This document shows, one piece after another, positions 57,768 through 64,000 of a DNA stretch of 64,000 bases (positions are counted from its first letter, which is position 1; each line of letters starts with the position of its first letter). Below the pieces are notes generated by a model. That model saw nothing but the letters and a program-made list of their open reading frames with translations. It made no database searches and was not told the DNA's origin. The translations under genes were made by a program, and so were the position numbers. Source of the DNA: Paraspadella gotoi (taxonomy: Eukaryota; Chaetognatha); contig CM119264.1 of assembly GCA_051294375.1 (NCBI GenBank), positions 5,383,962 through 5,447,961 of the forward strand, written 5' to 3'.

Positions 57768-60081
57768 TAGTGTATCAGTGGATTCAGTTTTCAAAAAACG
57801 TTCACACAAGTGCCACACATATATATACTTTAATTTAAAAACCTTTTATTCGATTTTGAAATTCTCAAATTGAGAGGATCCGGTCGATTTTATCTGCTCC
57901 TAAATTATGCAAAATTAGCTTACGATCGAATTTGGTCACGAAACGATGACGCTCTTTATTCGCGTAATTTTAAACGTTTTATTATTTTAATATTAATAAA
58001 TAATTTGAATTTATTACGTTTTAGAATATATTTTTAAATATAAATAATTTATGGTATTTATATAATATAAATAAGACAAAATGCAATTAAATGAGATTTG
58101 AAATGCTTCTTTTCTTACCAAAAATGAAGAATCAAAGATTTTTTGCATAAATTAAAAATATTAACTATTATTGCTTGTTAAGTCCTGTATTACATATAAT
58201 ATAATATAATTGTATATAAATTGTATAACATTTCATTCGTTGTAAGTCTACTACTTATACGTGCTTTAAAATAGGTAAAATATGTGAAAAACTGAATAAC
58301 AAAGATTAAATAACCAATTAAAAGTAAAATTTAAAAAAAAATATTAATACTAATATTAATATTAGTTATTTCAATAATTTAAATATAATGATTAAAAAAT
58401 TATTTAAAAATTACTGCAAGAAGAATTTAAAATTATTTTAAAATATAATGAAATATTTTTCTATATTTTTAAAGAATTTTTGTCAACTAGGTGTCATAGG
58501 ATGTACCCACGTAGGAATACGTGGAGTACGTGGGCGGAATACTATGGTGCAATTGTATGTGGCCCAATGCTACATGGGTGCAATTCCTAGGGGCGCAATA
58601 TTTATGGGTCCAATATTAACGTGCGGCCACAATCACTTGTACCACCGTTTATACATTAGAGGATAAGTGAAAAGGATCCATTCAATATCATAATCAATGA
58701 TTTAAGATATATGTTTGAAATGATCAGAAAGAAAATTAAATACGATCTAATTAATATTACTAAATTTTGGAATGCAAATACATAGATTGGAGATTGTAGA
58801 TTGACGATTGGATCCTTTTTGTGTTGAGCAACATTGAACCGGGACTCATTTTTTGATATGGCTATAAATACTGTCTCTATTAATTTGTTATTTTAGGATC
58901 ATAATCAAAACCTATCTTCATTTAGTAAAAGAACAGAGAATTTTGTGAGAGGGAAAACTTAACTTCCAAGATTTTAAAGAATGCTTTTGTTTTATTAAGT
59001 TTTTAATCAAAACATGTCAATAGTTATAAAATAATCGAACCTATTGTAGCTGTAATATGATTAGATTCTTGTTAATTCTCAATCAACAAATGAAAAATGA
59101 GTAACCAAATTTATGATTAAACGAATATGATTAATTGATAAATTTTAATTGTTAACAACACGATGGAAGGCTACAATTTAGTTGAAATGTCCATTTTATG
59201 TAAAACATATGTCGTTATTGTTAACCATTAAAAGTTTATTATTTCGTCTCTAAATAAGACACAAATAAAATAATAATACAAGACTTAAAACTAAAAAAAA
59301 TCCGAGATAATTTTTTATATTGAAAAGAAAATTTTGGACTATGGATGCTCGAAACCCTCATTCAATCCTTAATTATTGGCCTCATTAATAGTTTAAAAAG
59401 GAACTATAGTACATAGGAAAAAGACTTATGAAATAATATAATGTTTAGAAGAGGGGATTAAAATTGTAATCAAATCAATCCGTTTTAAGATTATGTTTAT
59501 TGTATAATATTGTCATTGTTAAAATTCATCTTTAGTAAATATATTCATAATGTTATTGTATTATCATTTTTACTAGTATAGATCATATTTATATTATTTC
59601 TCTTTAAATATTGTTCAGAACTGAATTTCAGGTACAGCAAAACAAAAATAGCGATTAATTTCTAAAATGTTTCTATAAAAAAAACAGAAAAACTATTAAA
59701 AATTCACAACATGCAGCTACTAAAACTTATAAAATTATTAACATTATGAAATTATTATAAAACATAAGAAATATTTTTTAAATACATATGTATTAAAAAC
59801 TAAACTCATCGTCGATTTCACAGGGAAGAGAGATGCTCTTTTTATGAAAAATTCGCGATATCCGCCAGGTTCGCTTAGGTACTCTATTGTCTTTTGGACC
59901 TTGCTACCGGTCTTAACATAAAAATACTAAATGGACGTATTCGATCTCGGGATCTCTTATTTCGATGCATTTAAACTAAATATGTTTTGTGTACGGAAAA
60001 TTAGTTTATTATACTTGTGCTGATTAAGTGGCAAACGTTTTATGAACTCGATGTACTTATATTATAACTTTTGGGTGATCT
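57768..60081. mobile_element. 2.3-kb AT-rich insertion specific to the right arm
   Basis: Left-arm sequence is continuous at about 51107, whereas the right arm is split here. The flanks read CTAAGAC (57761-57767) and CTAGAC (60082-60087), consistent with a six- to seven-base target duplication. Its interior is very AT-rich with no transposase-like frame, and terminal repeats were not evident. A nonautonomous element or lost left-arm sequence are both possible. Confidence 0.4.
58546..58620. repeat. Five tandem 15-bp units with GGYNCAAT core
   Basis: Units start at 58546, 58561, 58576, 58591 and 58606, each close to GG-N-CAAT followed by seven variable bases often ending in ATG or TAGG. The period of 15 keeps an open frame with a five-residue periodicity (GAIPR, GAIFM, GPILT). 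Confidence 0.6.
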
Positions 60082-61946
60082 CTAGACAGCTTAGCTTGCC
60101 TCTGCCACCTTCGATTCCACTATCCCAGCCTCGAGGTTTAACCTCGCCCTTCTTTAGAAATGAGCTCAGGTTTTTTTTTCCGTGTTAAAGTATTTTTTAC
60201 TCGCAAATTATTAATTTTACTACCGGTGAGCTGCAAGTTTATGCGTACGGTTCGGCCGGCTGGGGCGAACAATCCATTTATATTTAAACAATCAATACAT
60301 GAATTAAATACTCATCTCATCAGTTGCTAGTATTTTTAAATTAATCACTTTCTATTCATCTACGACAATATCAATTAAGACGACAAACTCCACAAAGTAA
60401 AAAAATAAACGTTCCTCTATCATTACATACAACAAACAAAAACAACAACACGAACCACAACACAATACCTTTGGCGCGACGAGTGCGTAAGTGGAGAACT
60501 TTGTCGGGACTCTGCGGTACGGAAGCGGCCGACTTGGATTCCGAGTCAGGGGATACTGTGCCGCCAGCAGAAATCTCGGCTCACTCTCACAAATCGCCGA
60601 CGATTTTCTCTTTCGCGCGACGGAAAATAGCTGGAAAGAGAAGAAAATTTTTACGTTTCATATTTGATGTTGAGTGCTTGAGTCAATTGTAATGTCTCAA
60701 GAAGAAAATGTTCTGTATCTATTCAATCAACTGAGAATGATGGCATAGATAACTAGAGGCCAGATCCTAAATAGTTAAATACCTGAAGTATTATCAGTTG
60801 TTTTTTTGTAGCGATATCTACGCTCTCTCTGACTACACAAATAGAGGTTGTTAGGTTGCAGATTTAGGACTCAAGTTATAATTTATCTCCTAGGAACATT
60901 CTAATCGTTGATGCAATTACTTAGTAGTTACTGAAATATAGTATTACTTAATACTTTAACTCATAGTCCATAAGATATGGTACTTTTTCATAAGTAGGGA
61001 GAATCAATTCAAATAAGATCGAGTGGCACCAAAAAAGGAGATCGGAAACGGGAAAACTCGCGGTAACCAGGTGATTTGTTTTTATTCAGCATTCTTTTCA
61101 ACTTGGGTCATCGTGCGCTCTGAGTTTGACGATTGACTTGTTACATTCCGGGACATCGGAGAAGAAGAGAAGGAAAAAAAAGATGTCTATGTCCCTAGAT
61201 TTCAGGTGAGCCATGCGAGGAAAGGCGAGAGTCCAGAGTAAGGGCGAGGAGTGGTAAGTCTTTCGTGGGCGATAGGTGGACGTGTTGTGATGGGCGGCAT
61301 TCATGGACTGAAAAAAATGAAGGACACACATCAGGAAAGTAGCGATAGACAGTCATACTTTGTTTTTTTTTTCATGTTGACAAGTTTGTTAAAAAAAAAT
61401 TTATTTACCACTGATTAAAGTTGAACCGTGGAAGTGTTTTGATTAAATGTTTCATTGTTTATCTTAGTGACTGAGCTGTATTGTATTATAATAATGAATC
61501 ATTTTTCTTTTGTGGATACCAATTTCATACAATTTATAATCCTTCTTTGCCGAAAATCCTTTTTTCTTGTCGAGTAGTATGGTCATGTCACGGGCCGATT
61601 AACATTGCCCATTAGTCATTTTCTGGGACAGATGCCTATATTTTCCTTGTCCCTTTTCATCAACTCGCTCATCCTTCGAAACTTCCCTCTTCCCTAACTA
61701 TTCACTTAGCGTTACCCACCCCCAACCATACTACCCACCCCCCACCCCACCCCTCACCTTCGTCGACGCATGCGGAATGGAAATTTTTGGCGGAAAAGAA
61801 TCGATGTGAACTATTAGGTGTGAGTCTGAAGCGGAAACACGAGAGTCCCGTCTGGAGTGAGAAATCGATTTCAGATCTTTTTTTTGTGGGAGGAAAAGAG
61901 CTTTTTTTCCTCTTAAAAAGTCGCTGGTAAGTGATTAATATATTTA

Positions 61947-62034
61947 CTCTCTCTCTCTCTCTCTCTCTCTCCTCTTCTCATCTCTCTCTCATCTCTCTTC
62001 TCTATCTCTACTCTCTTCTCTCCTCTCTCTCTCT
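61947..62034. repeat. (TC)n broken microsatellite
   Basis: CT arrays with frequent indels, the right-arm partner of 49174-49275. Confidence 0.9.
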
Positions 62035-64000
62035 CGTCAATCGTCTCACCACGTCAATATCTTTTTCCCATTGCGAAGTCCGTTATCGATTATCACTTAA
62101 AGTCAAGTTTGTGAGGTTTTAATTTCATTACCGACGGTAGATTTGGAAACTGGTAAAAGCAAAAGATACAAATCATTCACGGTGTTTAAGTATTTCCTAT
62201 CGTATATGTACAATTTGCCAGGTAGTAGGTAAAAAAAGCAATCGATGAATCACTCGGATCAAAGACTGGAAATTACTAATACTATATCTATTTTTCCTCA
62301 ATGTACCAATTATACCCCACTAACTCCCCCCCACGTAACCCAAAACTCACGTTGGAATCGTTGAGCGTTATCACGCGTTCGTACGCTTCTTCCTGTCGCG
62401 GTTTCGTCGCCGATTCCTATTTCGTGTTTTGTTTTTTTGTTCACTATTGTTTTGTTTTTCTTGGGGGGAGTAGGATGTCTATTAGAGGTCAGATTCGCCG
62501 ACGTGGATTGCACCTTGGGTCAATTCCGGCCGAGTTGCGTGCGAATCACGGACGGTATTCGCCATGCAAAGCGTGGCGAATCGTTGGAATTATTTTTCGA
62601 GGCAGAGTAAGTTTGGTTTGTCGGTGAAGACAGTGGACAGCGTAATAGATCGGTTAAATGTTCCTGCGTAGAAAAAAGAAAAGAAAATCGATTAATCAGT
62701 GTTTTATAATTACGTTCCGTCGGTTCGTTGTTGTTGTGAGTCGTTATCGTTTTTTATGTGGTTGTGGTTTCCTCTTCATGTGTTTGATCAATCAGTTGTT
62801 TCGCTCAATGCGATTACTAGCAACTTGTCTAAGATTTGACAACGGATTTTTGTCTTCACCAAAAAAAAAAAAAATATGGCACGTGGAACTACAATTCACA
62901 AAGTTTGATAATAATTTTACGTCTCTCGCAATTTGAAACGCAACTCTTTCGACGACCGAGATATGTGAAACTACGTTTCAATGCAAGCCCAATCCCCAAT
63001 GCTTCACATGCTTCCTAATGCCTCTTCCTCTCTGTCCCCGTGTCACATTCAGCTTAATGGAGAATTTTCTTTTCGTCAAATCCCCTCGCATCAATCAATA
63101 CCTTCGACGCCCCTAAGCGAACTCGCCGACTGTTGCCGACTTTGGCGACTCTGCTGATCAATGTTGATGTTACTCATTCGATTGAACGTACATTTATCTG
63201 ATCGTCGCATATCTGTGTCATGAGGGAGATAAGGGAGAGTAGGAGAGAGAGAGAGAGAGAGAGGACGAAGAGAGAGAGATGAGAGAGAGAGGAGAGAGAG
63301 GAGATCTCTCTCCTTTTTTTTCTACTCATTTGCTTCCCCCGATCGTCGGTCTCGGTCGGTAGCGAAGCAGGCTGGCGCAGGGCCCGGGCCGGCCGGGCCG
63401 GGCAGGGCGNNNNNNNNNNNNNNNNNNNNNNNNNGCCCCCGCCGCGAAGCCCATTACTTTAAATGCTTGGTTATTTAGTGCATAACAAGTGAATGAAGAA
63501 ATGATGAAGTCTGAGTCACTCCGTTTATCGTTCCCGCGAGGAAAATCAAAATAATGTCGTTTCTCATTCGCCCCGAGGAGAAAGGAGGGGCGAGGGGAAA
63601 AGGGGAGGGAAAAAAAAGGAAATGAAAGGGAAAAAAAGTAAGGAAAGGGTGAATGGGTGGAGGAGGGGGAACGAGCCGATTGTCGGGACCCATCGTCGTG
63701 AAAAGAAGTGAAATTTCTCTGGGATGATTCGAAGGAATTATCTCGAAATTAGTTTTCGAACGAGATTCCGGGACGAGGTTTTTTTTTCTCCGGCGACTGA
63801 GAGTAGTTTAGTTGATTTTGAGATGTTTGGGTTTTGACTCAACTGTGTCGACTTTTGTTTAAGTCTTTGATTGAAGCGCTGAGTGGATGCTAGAGTGTTT
63901 GAAAGTAGCTGCATATCAGACACTTGGACGTCCGTACTGCCGAATTGCTGTGTTAATTGTACTATATCAGTCCACTCTGTATGATATATGGTGACTGCTG
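62035..64000. other. Outer part of the right arm
   Basis: It mirrors 47.95-49.2 kb and then 53.75-54.44 kb of the left arm. It contains a 25-N gap at 63410-63434 in a GC-rich GGCCGGGCC tract. No intact gene was seen. Confidence 0.5.

Larger units (their letters stand above)
57312..61312 (-). pseudogene. Broken second copy of the small three-exon gene (right arm)
   Basis: Counterparts of the three exons lie at about 61190-61312, 60471-60640 and 57312-57343 on the minus strand. Exon 1' keeps CAGTCCATGAATGCC but then has indels, and its donor region reads AGGGACATAG instead of GGGTAAGACA. Exon 2' has several indels and no shared frame. Exon 3' has GATGCG for GAGG. The 2.3-kb insertion lies in the equivalent of intron 2. 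It is either a true pseudogene or an uncorrected copy of the same allele. Confidence 0.6.
56290..64000 (-). repeat. Right arm of the large rearranged inverted duplication
   Basis: Read outward from 56290, this arm mirrors the left arm in the order 55.9-55.8, (N gap), 54.85-54.72, 52.13-51.11, an unmatched insertion at 57768-60081, 51.11-47.95, then 54.44-53.75 kb. It therefore has one displaced block and one insertion. It carries many single-base indels relative to the left arm and runs off the window end. Confidence 0.85.

Overview
The window is nuclear DNA from an animal, most likely an arthropod and perhaps a non-insect one such as a crustacean or chelicerate. The evidence is spliced genes with short GT-AG introns, a thioester-less macroglobulin with an LDL-receptor class A domain (the arthropod Mcr type), tRNA-derived short repeats, and a very high load of GA/TC, GAAA, GATA, GATT and AAT microsatellites. 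No bacterial-style operon, CRISPR array or rRNA was seen. Seven N-runs, several of exactly 10 or 25 bases, mark it as a draft scaffold, and some segments look like uncorrected, indel-rich gap fill.

Layout. 1-2.74 kb: 3' part of an arsenite methyltransferase-like gene (+), whose upstream exons are broken by indels. 3.1-3.8 kb: two tRNA-derived SINE-like copies. 4.95-8.28 kb: a divergent rhodopsin-like GPCR (+), rebuilt here from ten exons. 8.3-16.2 kb: AT-rich, gene-poor DNA with a 24-bp inverted repeat pair 5.6 kb apart, a 540-bp direct duplication and a foldback element. 16.28-24.39 kb: a complete Mcr gene (+, nine coding exons, 1595 codons), with two antisense tRNA genes (Val-CAC and Ser-GCT) in one intron. 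24.81-28.74 kb: sphingosine-1-phosphate lyase (-, nine exons, 664 codons), convergent with Mcr. 29.99-36.93 kb: an ankyrin-repeat gene (-) interrupted by a gap. 37.07-38.07 kb: a four-exon gene (-) for a 136-residue single-pass membrane protein of unknown function. 38.1-45.5 kb: mostly repeats and AT-rich DNA, with one homeodomain-site-rich stretch. 45.54-47.36 kb: a secreted CAP-domain protein (+, seven exons) with a GC-AG intron that carries another SINE copy. 47.95-64 kb: a large, rearranged inverted duplication centred near 56.1 kb. Its left arm holds a small three-exon open gene (99 codons) and its right arm a broken copy.

The neighbouring genes do not form an evident pathway. They are ordinary, separately transcribed animal genes: arsenic detoxification, signalling, junction/immunity, sphingolipid breakdown, protein interaction and a secreted CAP protein. 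I found no clearly new multi-gene system. The items most worth checking are the inverted duplication with its small duplicated gene, the small membrane protein, the Cys/His-rich tail of the ankyrin gene, the 90-bp near-perfect hairpin at 53.1 kb, and the candidate 5.6-kb element between the inverted repeats.
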